NCBI GenBank assembly: GCA_002786915.1
Contig: PCUV01000114.1
Span: forward strand, 124,974 to 188,973
Length of the DNA stretch: 64,000 bases
Direction: 5' to 3'
DNA from: Comamonadaceae bacterium CG12_big_fil_rev_8_21_14_0_65_59_15
GTDB lineage: Bacteria > Pseudomonadota > Gammaproteobacteria > Burkholderiales > Burkholderiaceae_C
Shown: positions 46,082 to 54,342 of the stretch, in pieces
Numbering within the stretch: the first letter of the stretch is position 1
How the letters are laid out: every line of letters starts with the position of its first letter
Notes under the pieces: model-generated
The model's database searches: none
Told to the model about the DNA's origin: nothing
What the model saw: the letters and a program-made list of their open reading frames with translations, nothing else
Program-made: the position numbers and the translations under genes

Positions 46082-47497
46082 TTAGAGCAGGTTTTGCCAG
46101 AACTGCGCCAGCCATTCCCGAAACTTGAATTGCAGGGGCCGATCGGCCCATGCCTGCGGGTCAATCTGTTGCGAGGCAGCCAGGTCGTTATCAAACATGC
46201 GCTGCATTTGGGCTGCAAAGTCACGGCCCAATACCACAGCATTGACCTCGTCGTTGTCCAGAAAACTTCGCCAGTCAAGGTTAGTGGAGCCTACCGTGGA
46301 CCACACGCCATCGATCACTGCTGTTTTGGCGTGCAGCAACGCACCCTGGCGCTCAAAAATCTGCACGCCAGCCGCCAGCAAGGTGGCGTAGTGGGCACGC
46401 CCGGCGTGGAACACCAGTGCTGAGTCAGAGTGGCTGGGCAGAATCAGTTTGACTTGCACACCACGCGCAGTGGCAGCGGTGAGTGCCTGCAGCAACTGTG
46501 GGTCAGGGACAAAGTAGGCGTTGGTCAGGTGGATCTGCTTCTCAGCATTGCCAATGGCCGAGATCAGAGTCAGGTAAATCAGGCTGTAGGGGTCGTCTGG
46601 CGTGCTGCCAATCGCCCGCACAATGTCTTTGCCCATCGGCATCAACGGCGCAAAGTAGGCTTTGGCTGCCAACTTGGGGCCGTGCTGCTTGTCCCAGCTT
46701 TGCAAAAACAGTTGCTGAAATTCAGCCACGACCGGGCCTTCAATTTGCAGGTCGGTGTCGCGCCAGGCTGCGGGGATACGCTTAGCCGGCTTGGCGCGTA
46801 GCAGCACGGAGCCACTGGCATAGACGCTGCTGATATTGATGCCGCCCAGAATGATCAGTCGGCCATCGACCAGCAGCATCTTGCGATGATCACGGTTGTT
46901 GAGCAGCCACTCACCTTTGGCTAGCAGGGGGTTGACCGGGTTGAACTCCAGCACGGCCACCCCGGCTTGTGCCAGCCGTTCAAAAAAAGCCCGCGGGGTG
47001 CCGAGGCAGCCGACGCTGTCGTACATCAGGTTGACCTGCACGCCCCGTGCCTGGGCTTGCAGCAGCAGCTCGGCAAATTCACGACCCACGGCATCGTCCT
47101 CGATGATGTACGACTCCAGGTTGATGTGGTCTTTGGCCTGACGAATAGCAGCCACCATGGCCGCGTAGGTGGCGACACCGTCTTGCAGCAGGGCCACCTT
47201 GTTGCCCACGATGAGCGGCCTGTCGCTGATGCTTTGCTCCAGCGCCAGTTGCTTGTCCAAAATGTCAATGTCGCCCGATTTACGCTTGAGCTCGGTCACG
47301 ATAGCAGCACTGCGTTGGCGTGACAACAGGCCGCTGGCGGACTCGAATCTGGCCGCCTGGGCACTGTGCCGCTCGATCAGTGCGTCGGTATCGGGCAAGC
47401 TGGCACAGCCTGCCATGCCCAGGGCCAACAGCAGTGGCCAAACCCAGCGGGGGTGTTGGCTCGTGATCATGGTTGACTTTTCAGCCATTTTGCGCAA
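46082..47497 (-). CDS. Phospholipase D family / cardiolipin synthase-like lipoprotein
   Basis: Two HKD-type motifs 'NNRDHRKMLLVDGRLIILGG' and 'LLHAKTAVIDGVWSTVGSTNLDWRS'; lipobox 'GMAGCASL'. Confidence 0.93.
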   Translation of the reverse strand: MRKMAEKSTMITSQHPRWVWPLLLALGMAGCASLPDTDALIERHSAQAARFESASGLLSRQRSAAIVTELKRKSGDIDILDKQLALEQSISDRPLIVGNKVALLQDGVATYAAMVAAIRQAKDHINLESYIIEDDAVGREFAELLLQAQARGVQVNLMYDSVGCLGTPRAFFERLAQAGVAVLEFNPVNPLLAKGEWLLNNRDHRKMLLVDGRLIILGGINISSVYASGSVLLRAKPAKRIPAAWRDTDLQIEGPVVAEFQQLFLQSWDKQHGPKLAAKAYFAPLMPMGKDIVRAIGSTPDDPYSLIYLTLISAIGNAEKQIHLTNAYFVPDPQLLQALTAATARGVQVKLILPSHSDSALVFHAGRAHYATLLAAGVQIFERQGALLHAKTAVIDGVWSTVGSTNLDWRSFLDNDEVNAVVLGRDFAAQMQRMFDNDLAASQQIDPQAWADRPLQFKFREWLAQFWQNLL

Positions 47498-49407
47498 CCA
47501 CTGTCGATGCCGGGGCCTGCGTCAATCAGGGGAATCAGCATCAGCAGCGGATTGACGATGCCAAGCACCACGGAGCCCAGCGCGCGCGCGGCCACGCGGC
47601 CCCGGTCAACTGCGATGATGGGCTTCACAAAATTGCCGCCCACATGAATCGGGCTGTGCAGGGCCAGTGGGCTGGTATTTTTGGTTTTTGGAGTGATGGT
47701 CAGGTCAAATTTTTCCTGCGCCAAGTCGATGGCGCCACGGCCCAGCAGGGTGGTCACCTGGGTGTCCAGCAGCAAGGTGTTGGCCTGCATTTGGCCCGCT
47801 TTGACATCAAAGTTGGCCACCGCGCAGCGCAGTTTGATCTGCTTGTCACCGGTCAGAGCGAGCCGAAACATTTCCCATAGGTGCAGCCCGGTTTTTTCCA
47901 TCAACATCTGGCTGATTTGGCCACCAGAGGCCAGCAGCCGGACGCTGCCATTGGCACCCGCCAGCATGCTGCCCACTGAATTGCCACTGCCCGCTAAGGT
48001 GATTTGGCCACCGAGCAGACTGGTCATGGCTGTGTCACCTTTATTGGCCGGCAACCATTGCGACAACGCCAGACGTTGGGCTTGCACGTGGGCATGACTT
48101 TGAATCGGGTTGTGACGGCCATCGAGCGTAACCTCTGCATTGATTTGCCCGCTACCAAAGGCAAACTGAAGTGGGTCAAGCTTGAGGACCGAATCTTTCA
48201 GGCTGATGTGGGTGGTCAGCGCCTGAATGGGTGCGGCAGCGGCGCGGCGAATGGCCTTGGCGCTGAAATTGACCTCGGCATCCACACTGCGCCATTGCTC
48301 AGCGTTGAAGGGCAAGTCTGGCAGCACACGCTTGGTTCGTGGGGTGGCGCCGGCTACCGGCCCGGCGCGTGCCGCGGCATTTTTGGCGCTTTGGACTTGG
48401 CCCACGCGTGCACCGATGACCGGCCCAAGGTCTTCAAGCGTGAGCCGGGTGGACACCAGGTCTGCTGTCAGTACCGGTTTTTTGCCCCCGGTTTTAACCT
48501 GCACCCACCCGCCGATGTCGCTGCTGCCCATACGACCGGTAAATGGGTCATAGCGCAGCGTGTCGGCCTGGCGCACCAAGTGCCCCTGCATCACATAGTC
48601 GCGCGTGGCCGGCATGGCGATGCCGGTCAGGGTGTAAAGCTGCTTCAGGTTGTCGCCACTGAGGGTCAGTTGCATGTCAACTGCAGTGAGCTTGACCAAG
48701 CTGGTGACGTGGCCGGTGGCCAGAATGCGGGTGCGCCCGACCGTGGCATCGACCCTCAGGCCATACGGCACAGACTCCTCACGGATCGCCAAAACAGTGT
48801 CACCGCTGCCCCGTGCCTTAAACGGCAGACCTTTGAATTGCCCCTGCGCGCTGAAATTCACGTCGGTGTCACCCGCCCTGCCCGTTGGCGCAGGCACGGT
48901 GGAAAGTTCGCTGCGGATGCTGGTGTGGCTTGAGGCGTCGTCGTAGCCAATGATGCCCTGATCCAGCGTGAGACGGTCAATCTCTACGCGGGCGCTCTCA
49001 TCGTGTTGCTGGCGGTCAAGCAGCCAGCTTTTCTGGCCTTGTGGCCCCCGTTCCAACTGCACTACCGGCCGCGTCAGGTGGAGGTCTGACAACTCCCATT
49101 TTTGATTGAATAACTGCGGCACGTGGATTGAAAATATCACCGCATCAGCGCTCACCAGTTGTGGGTGCAAGGCCCATGGAGGGTTGGCAAAACTGACCTT
49201 TTTGGCCTGAATGCGCGGCCTGGGCCAGCCCCAGTGCAACTCAAGATCGCCGCCGATGATCAGCGTGCGGCCGGTTTGCACAAATGCCATGCGCTCGATG
49301 GGCGCGCGCAACCAGTTCCAGCCCAGCATGGCTACCGTGACGCTAGTCAGCAAGAGCAAGGCCAGCAAAATGCCAAGCATCCACTTTATAAAACGAGCGA
49401 GGTGCAT
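47467..49407 (-). CDS. AsmA family protein
   Basis: N-terminal TM, 'WNWLRAPIERMAFVQTGRTLIIGGDLELHWGWPRPRIQAKKVSFANPPWA', C-terminal AsmA-like 'LLLDTQVTTLLGRGAIDLAQEKFDLTITPKTK'. Confidence 0.92.
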   Translation of the reverse strand: MHLARFIKWMLGILLALLLLTSVTVAMLGWNWLRAPIERMAFVQTGRTLIIGGDLELHWGWPRPRIQAKKVSFANPPWALHPQLVSADAVIFSIHVPQLFNQKWELSDLHLTRPVVQLERGPQGQKSWLLDRQQHDESARVEIDRLTLDQGIIGYDDASSHTSIRSELSTVPAPTGRAGDTDVNFSAQGQFKGLPFKARGSGDTVLAIREESVPYGLRVDATVGRTRILATGHVTSLVKLTAVDMQLTLSGDNLKQLYTLTGIAMPATRDYVMQGHLVRQADTLRYDPFTGRMGSSDIGGWVQVKTGGKKPVLTADLVSTRLTLEDLGPVIGARVGQVQSAKNAAARAGPVAGATPRTKRVLPDLPFNAEQWRSVDAEVNFSAKAIRRAAAAPIQALTTHISLKDSVLKLDPLQFAFGSGQINAEVTLDGRHNPIQSHAHVQAQRLALSQWLPANKGDTAMTSLLGGQITLAGSGNSVGSMLAGANGSVRLLASGGQISQMLMEKTGLHLWEMFRLALTGDKQIKLRCAVANFDVKAGQMQANTLLLDTQVTTLLGRGAIDLAQEKFDLTITPKTKNTSPLALHSPIHVGGNFVKPIIAVDRGRVAARALGSVVLGIVNPLLMLIPLIDAGPGIDSGCAKWLKSQP

Positions 49408-49437
49408 GCCCCATTTTTTAACGCGGGGGCGCAGAAT

Positions 49438-49457
49438 TCCGTGCGCAAGCGCACCGA
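49438..49457 (-). promoter_or_regulatory. Recurring palindrome (P-box) upstream of asmA-like gene
   Basis: tccgtgcgcaagcgcaccga. Confidence 0.6.
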
Positions 49458-49466
49458 CGAAATGTT

Positions 49467-49979
49467 TTAATTTTTGGGTTTGAGGTGAATATGCGCGTGC
49501 CCAGACTGATCCGGGCTGAGCATGTGCACAGGGTCATCAGGCTGTGGATGCTGGTGCGCATGGTTGTGACTGTCACCGATCTCCACCGACACCACATTGA
49601 GCTGTCCGTGGCGTACGCCGCGCTCGGCCATCAGGGTGTTGGCAAAGTCGCGCACCACGGCGGTGTTGCCGCGCAGCAGCACGCTTTCAATGCAGTTGTC
49701 GTGGTCCAGGTGGGCGTGCAGGGTGGCCAGCGTCAAGTCATGCTGGTCGTGCTGCAAGGCGGTCAGGCGTTCGGCCAGATCGCGCTCATGGTGGTTATAG
49801 ACATAGCTCAGGTTGGCCACGCAATGGCCGAGTTGATCGCTGGCCTGATGCTGTTCTTCCAGATGCGAGCGCAACAGGTCGCGCACCGCCTCCGAGCGGT
49901 TTTTGTAACCCTGCTTGGCAATCAACTGGTCAAACTCATGGGCCAGCGCCTCGTCGATCGAGATGGTGATGCGTTCCAT
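49467..49979 (-). CDS. nikR: Nickel-responsive transcriptional regulator NikR
   Basis: RHH 'MERITISIDEALAHEFDQLIAKQGYKNRSEAVRDLLRSHL'; 'VANLSYVYNHHERDLAERLTALQHDQHDLTLATLHAHLDHDNCIESVLLRG' Ni-binding domain. Confidence 0.96.
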   Translation of the reverse strand: MERITISIDEALAHEFDQLIAKQGYKNRSEAVRDLLRSHLEEQHQASDQLGHCVANLSYVYNHHERDLAERLTALQHDQHDLTLATLHAHLDHDNCIESVLLRGNTAVVRDFANTLMAERGVRHGQLNVVSVEIGDSHNHAHQHPQPDDPVHMLSPDQSGHAHIHLKPKN

Positions 49980-49987
49980 GGTGGCGC

Positions 49988-50305
49988 TCAATAGCCCTGA
50001 AACAAAAAGTCCAATGCACCGGTAATGCGCGCTTGGTCAACGCCGACTGATGCAACGCAGCTTTTCAAAATACGCTGGGGTACGGCACCCATTTTTGGCG
50101 TCTCCAGCAAGTAATCCTGCCCCAGAATGTTGAGCACTGGCGTCAACCGGGTCGGGAGTTTGACATTTGCAAAATGATCCATGCGGCGCAACGGAATCAC
50201 CATGCGACTGTCCAGTACGTCGAGCAAATCACTTTGGACATCAAGCAAATACGGCGTGGTGCTGGCGTGCGCACCCGGGTTGGGATACACATCAAAACGC
50301 GCCAT
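49988..50305 (-). CDS. ccdB: CcdB family toxin
   Basis: 'MARFDVYPNPGAHASTTPYLLDVQSDLLDVLDSRMVIPLRRMDHF...LNILGQDYLLETPKMGAVPQRIL'. Confidence 0.95.
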   Translation of the reverse strand: MARFDVYPNPGAHASTTPYLLDVQSDLLDVLDSRMVIPLRRMDHFANVKLPTRLTPVLNILGQDYLLETPKMGAVPQRILKSCVASVGVDQARITGALDFLFQGY

Positions 50306-50610
50306 CAGAAAGACCTCCATTGATCCAGCGGCAGACCTTCAGACTCTATCGTGGCGTTATAGGTCGCAATGAAATCAGCGTAATCACCGCGCCAGCGCCG
50401 TGTCTGCTCTTGCGTCACCAGTTCGCGCAAGTAGGTGTCACATACCTGCGAGATATTAAGTTCAAGCGCCTTGGCCGCTTCGAGCACATCGGCACTCAGG
50501 CTCAAATTGGTGGCCCGTTTGATCGGCTGACGAACCCGGGCGTTGCGTTGAAGTGAAATAGTTTGAGCAGCGGGCATAGCAACCTTGAATGCGCATGTTT
50601 TGATGCGCAA
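50305..50610 (-). CDS. ccdA: CcdA family antitoxin
   Basis: 'ATNLSLSADVLEAAKALELNISQVCDTYLRELVTQEQTRRWRGDYADFIATYNATIESEGLPLDQWRSF'; TGATG overlap with ccdB. Confidence 0.93.
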   Translation of the reverse strand: MRIKTCAFKVAMPAAQTISLQRNARVRQPIKRATNLSLSADVLEAAKALELNISQVCDTYLRELVTQEQTRRWRGDYADFIATYNATIESEGLPLDQWRSF

Positions 50611-50636
50611 AGTTTAACGCGAAAAACGCCGAGCTT

Positions 50637-50745
50637 CGTCATTTCCGTGCAGGCGGGAATCCAACATCTCAGCAAACCCTGGATTCCCGCCTGCGCGGGA
50701 ATGACGGGGATGTCTGCGGGAATGACGGGGCCAATTCGTCATTCG
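50637..50745. repeat. Dispersed 'CGTCATTCCCGC...GCGGGAATGACG'-type inverted repeat element
   Basis: cgtcatttccgtgcaggcgggaatcca ... tggattcccgcctgcgcgggaatgacg, then extra half copies 'tgcgggaatgacgggg' and 'cgtcattcgggg'. Confidence 0.8.
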
Positions 50746-50849
50746 GGGTGGCTATTGATATGCATATCAAGTAACCTGTGGTGGCTGATAAATGACTTGA
50801 ATCAAGGGTAAACCCGAAACAAAAGAACTGAAACCACCCCAAAACAGAC

Positions 50850-50865
50850 TGGCCCGCAAATTGCA
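50850..50865 (+). promoter_or_regulatory. Candidate sigma54 (-24/-12) promoter of the hydrogenase operon
   Basis: tggcccgcaaattgca matches TGGCAC-N5-TTGC with GG/GC spacing of 10 nt; 52 bp upstream of the hydrogenase small-subunit ATG. Confidence 0.5.
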
Positions 50866-50916
50866 ATATCTGACTGACTGCCACCGGCATCGGTCGCAAC
50901 ATCTTGAGGAGACACC

Positions 50917-52098
50917 ATGGGCAACATCAGTGAAATTTTTGAGCTTGGGCACAAACTGTCCACCGGTATAGAAAACCGTTTGGGCATGTCGCGCCGAGAT
51001 TATTTGCAGTTCTGCGCCACGCTGGCCGCCACCATGGGGCTGGCCAAGGGGGCCGACGCTGCGGTGGCCAAGGCGATCGAATCAGCCCAGCGCCCGAGTG
51101 TGATCTGGCTGCATTTTCAGGAATGCACCGGCTGCTCCGAGTCGCTGCTGCGCGCCGAACACCCGACGCTGGAAAAACTGATTCTGGACGTGATCTCGCT
51201 GGACTACCACGAGACGCTCATGGCCGCCGCCGGTCACCAGGCCGAGGCGGCGCGCAAAGCCGCCATGAAGGCGCACAAAGGCAAATACGTGCTGGTGGTT
51301 GAAGGCGCCATCCCCATCAAAGACAACGGCATTTACTGCAAGATCGGTGGCCACACCGCGATCGATCTGCTCAAGGAATGCGCGGCTGACGCGGCGGCGG
51401 TCATTGCCATTGGCTCATGCGCCTCTTGGGGCGGTATGCCATCGTCAGGCGGCAACCCCAGCGGTGCGTCCAGCGTGGGTGAGGTGCTGGGCAAGCCGGT
51501 GGTCACCATTCCCGGTTGTCCGCCCAACCCGTACAACTTTTTGGCCACCGTGGTGCACTTCTTGACCTTTGGCAAACTGCCCGACGTGGACCAGCTCGGA
51601 CGACCCAAATTTGCCTATTCGCGCCTGATCCATGAACACTGCGAGCGCCGCGCCCACTTCGACGCCGGTCGTTTTGCCATGGAGTTTGGCGACGCCGGTC
51701 ACCGCCAGGGCTATTGCCTGTACAAGCTGGGCTGCAAGGGACCGGAAACCTACGCCAACTGCTCGACCATCGGCTTTGGCGACGCGGGTGAAAACAACTG
51801 GCCGGTCGGCTGCGGCCACCCCTGCATTGGCTGCACCGAAAAAGGCGTGGGCTTTACCAAGCCGATCCACATGGTGGCCAAGCTGGCCAATGTATCGCCG
51901 CCACAGCAATACCCGCGCATCGTCGAAGAAAACGGCAAGGGCGCCAGTTTTGCCGCCGCTGCGGCGCTGGCCGCCCTGGCTGGTGCAGCAGCAGGCGGTG
52001 CCACCATGCTGGCACGCAACCTGGGCAAGTCGCATGCGCTGCAACAGGCCGAAGAAGCCAAAGCCGACCAACCCGCGGCCACCAAGACCGAGGCCTGA
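50917..52098 (+). CDS. hybO: [NiFe]-hydrogenase small subunit (Hyb/group-1 uptake type, Tat-exported)
   Basis: Tat motif 'SRRDYLQFC'; 'VIWLHFQECTGCSESLLRAEHPTLEKLILDVISLDYHE'; 'GCKGPETYANC', 'WPVGCGHPCIGCTE'. Confidence 0.95.
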   Translation: MGNISEIFELGHKLSTGIENRLGMSRRDYLQFCATLAATMGLAKGADAAVAKAIESAQRPSVIWLHFQECTGCSESLLRAEHPTLEKLILDVISLDYHETLMAAAGHQAEAARKAAMKAHKGKYVLVVEGAIPIKDNGIYCKIGGHTAIDLLKECAADAAAVIAIGSCASWGGMPSSGGNPSGASSVGEVLGKPVVTIPGCPPNPYNFLATVVHFLTFGKLPDVDQLGRPKFAYSRLIHEHCERRAHFDAGRFAMEFGDAGHRQGYCLYKLGCKGPETYANCSTIGFGDAGENNWPVGCGHPCIGCTEKGVGFTKPIHMVAKLANVSPPQQYPRIVEENGKGASFAAAAALAALAGAAAGGATMLARNLGKSHALQQAEEAKADQPAATKTEA

Positions 52099-52100
52099 TC

Positions 52101-53096
52101 ATGGACTCGCGTCGTCATTTTCTTAAAGGGGTGCTGGCGGGCGGTGCCGCGCTGGCGGGGGCTACTGCCAGCGGGCCGGCCTGCGCGCGTGAAACCCACA
52201 CCCGCCCGGCCGAGGGCCTGGGCCTGCTGTACGACTCCACGCTGTGCGTGGGCTGCAAGGCGTGCGTGGCCGCGTGCAAGGCGGCCAACAACAACCCGGC
52301 CGAGTTTTCCACCGAAGACCAGTTGTGGGACACGCCGCTGGACACCTCGGGCTACACCTTCAACATCATCAAGATGTACCGCAGCGGCAGCATGCAGACC
52401 AAAGACGCCGAAGAAAACGGCTTTGCCTTCATGAAGACCTCGTGCATGCACTGCGCTGACCCGTCGTGCGTGTCGGCCTGCCCGGTCTCTGCCATGACCA
52501 AAGACCCGGTCACGGGCATCGTGGCTTATGACCCTGACATTTGTGTCGGCTGCCGTTACTGCGTGGTGGCGTGCCCCTTTGGCATCCCCAAGTACCAGTA
52601 CGACTCGCCCACGGGCAAGATCGGCAAGTGCGAGCTGTGCCGTCACCGCTATGCAGACGGCCACTACTCGGCGTGTGCCGAAGTCTGCCCGACCGGTGCC
52701 ACGCTGTACGGCAAAACGTCTGACCTGCTGGCCGAGGCCAAGCGGCGCATTGCCCTCAAGCCCGGCACGCTCACCACCTACCCGCGCGGCAAGATCGGCG
52801 GTCCGGATCAAAGTTATGAGGCCCCGGTGGGCAATTACATCAACCACGTGTATGGTGAAACCGAGTACGGTGGCACACAGGTGCTGAAACTCTCGGCGGT
52901 CAATTTCCAGAAAATGGGCCTGCCAGATTTGCCACCCCATTCATCGGCCGCGACGTCCGAGACGATCCAGCATTCGCTCTATGGCGGTCTGGTGTTGCCG
53001 GTGGTGGCGCTGGGGGCACTAAGCTTTATCGCCAAACGCAACGTCAAGCCAGAGGATGACGACACCTCTGCCGACTCTGGGGAGCACACATCATGA
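52101..53096 (+). CDS. hybA: Hydrogenase 2-type 4Fe-4S ferredoxin subunit (HybA-like)
   Basis: Tat-like N-terminus 'MDSRRHFLKG'; 'CVGCKACVAACK', 'CMHCADPSCVSACP', 'CVGCRYCVVACPF'; C-terminal TM. Confidence 0.93.
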   Translation: MDSRRHFLKGVLAGGAALAGATASGPACARETHTRPAEGLGLLYDSTLCVGCKACVAACKAANNNPAEFSTEDQLWDTPLDTSGYTFNIIKMYRSGSMQTKDAEENGFAFMKTSCMHCADPSCVSACPVSAMTKDPVTGIVAYDPDICVGCRYCVVACPFGIPKYQYDSPTGKIGKCELCRHRYADGHYSACAEVCPTGATLYGKTSDLLAEAKRRIALKPGTLTTYPRGKIGGPDQSYEAPVGNYINHVYGETEYGGTQVLKLSAVNFQKMGLPDLPPHSSAATSETIQHSLYGGLVLPVVALGALSFIAKRNVKPEDDDTSADSGEHTS

Positions 53097-54259
53097 GCCA
53101 ACATTCACACGCGGCACCCACCCCGCTGGGCGGCAGTCTGTTCAACGCCACAACGCTGGTGTGTGGCGTCTTGATCGCCATCATGGCCACCTTCTTGCTG
53201 GTGCGTTTCGTTAACGGTCTGGCCAGTGTCACCAACATCAACGACGGCTACTCCTGGGGCATCTGGGTGGTGGTCGATGTGATGATCGGCTCGGCGCTGG
53301 CTTGCGGCGGGTTTTCGGTGGCGCTGCTGGTGTATATCTTCAACAAGGGCCAGTACCATCCGCTGGTGCGACCGGCCTTGCTGGGCAGCTTGTTTGGCTA
53401 CACCCTGGCCGGTACCGGCATCTTTGTCGATCTGGGGCGTTGGTGGAACTTCTGGCACATCTTCTGGCCCAGTTATTCCAACCCCAACTCGGTCATGTTT
53501 GAAGTGGCGGTGTGCGTGACCGCGTACATTGTGGTGATGTGGATCGAGTTCTCACCCGTGTTCCTGGAAAAGCTCGGTATGAAAGACGTGCGGCAAAAAC
53601 TCAACAAACTGCTGTTCTTCTTTATCGCGCTGGGCGTATTGCTGCCGATGATGCACCAGTCGTCGCTGGGCACCATGCTGGTGGTGATGGGCAGCCAGGT
53701 CAACCCGTTGTGGCAAACCCCGCTGCAACCAGCCATCTACCTGCTGACTGCCATCGTCATTGGCTACGGTGTGGTGCTGTTTGAGTCGTGCGTGGCTTCA
53801 AGCGCGTACCGGCGCTCGATTGAGGTCCATCTGCTCGATCCGCTGGCCAAGATCATGCTCGGTGTGCTGGCGGTCTATATGCTGGTGCGCGTGGGCGACC
53901 TCACCGTACGCGGTGCCTGGGGTGCGGCATTTGAATTCAGCGGGGTCGCGTTGTCGTTCTGGGTTGAAAACCTGGCCTTTCTTGCGCCGTTTGTGCTGAT
54001 CGGCAGCACGCAGGCGCGGCGCAATCCGGCGAATCTGTTCCTGGCTGGTATCGCCATCATGTTGGGTGGCATCCTGCTGCGCCTGAACGGTTTCATCATT
54101 GGCTACGGCCATCACACCGGCACCGGCTGGAGCTACTTTCCGTCGTTTGGCGAAATCATGGTCACTACCGGCATGTTCGCCATCGAGGTGCTGGGCTATA
54201 TCATCATCACACGCCGCTTCCCGGTGCTGCCGCGCGAGCCCAAGATGGCAGCCAGCTAA
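53093..54259 (+). CDS. hybB: NrfD/HybB family integral membrane hydrogenase subunit
   Basis: Multi-TM; 'SWGIWVVVDVMIGSALACGGFSVALLVYIFNKGQYHPLVRPALL'; 'HQSSLGTMLVVMGSQVNPLWQTP'. Confidence 0.94.
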   Translation: MSQHSHAAPTPLGGSLFNATTLVCGVLIAIMATFLLVRFVNGLASVTNINDGYSWGIWVVVDVMIGSALACGGFSVALLVYIFNKGQYHPLVRPALLGSLFGYTLAGTGIFVDLGRWWNFWHIFWPSYSNPNSVMFEVAVCVTAYIVVMWIEFSPVFLEKLGMKDVRQKLNKLLFFFIALGVLLPMMHQSSLGTMLVVMGSQVNPLWQTPLQPAIYLLTAIVIGYGVVLFESCVASSAYRRSIEVHLLDPLAKIMLGVLAVYMLVRVGDLTVRGAWGAAFEFSGVALSFWVENLAFLAPFVLIGSTQARRNPANLFLAGIAIMLGGILLRLNGFIIGYGHHTGTGWSYFPSFGEIMVTTGMFAIEVLGYIIITRRFPVLPREPKMAAS

Positions 54260-54342
54260 TCAGTTGAGGACAGAGCTGGTTCACTTCGTGTAACTGCGGT
54301 CTGTCCCGCAAATTATTCGGATAAATTTCAGGAGACATTGAC

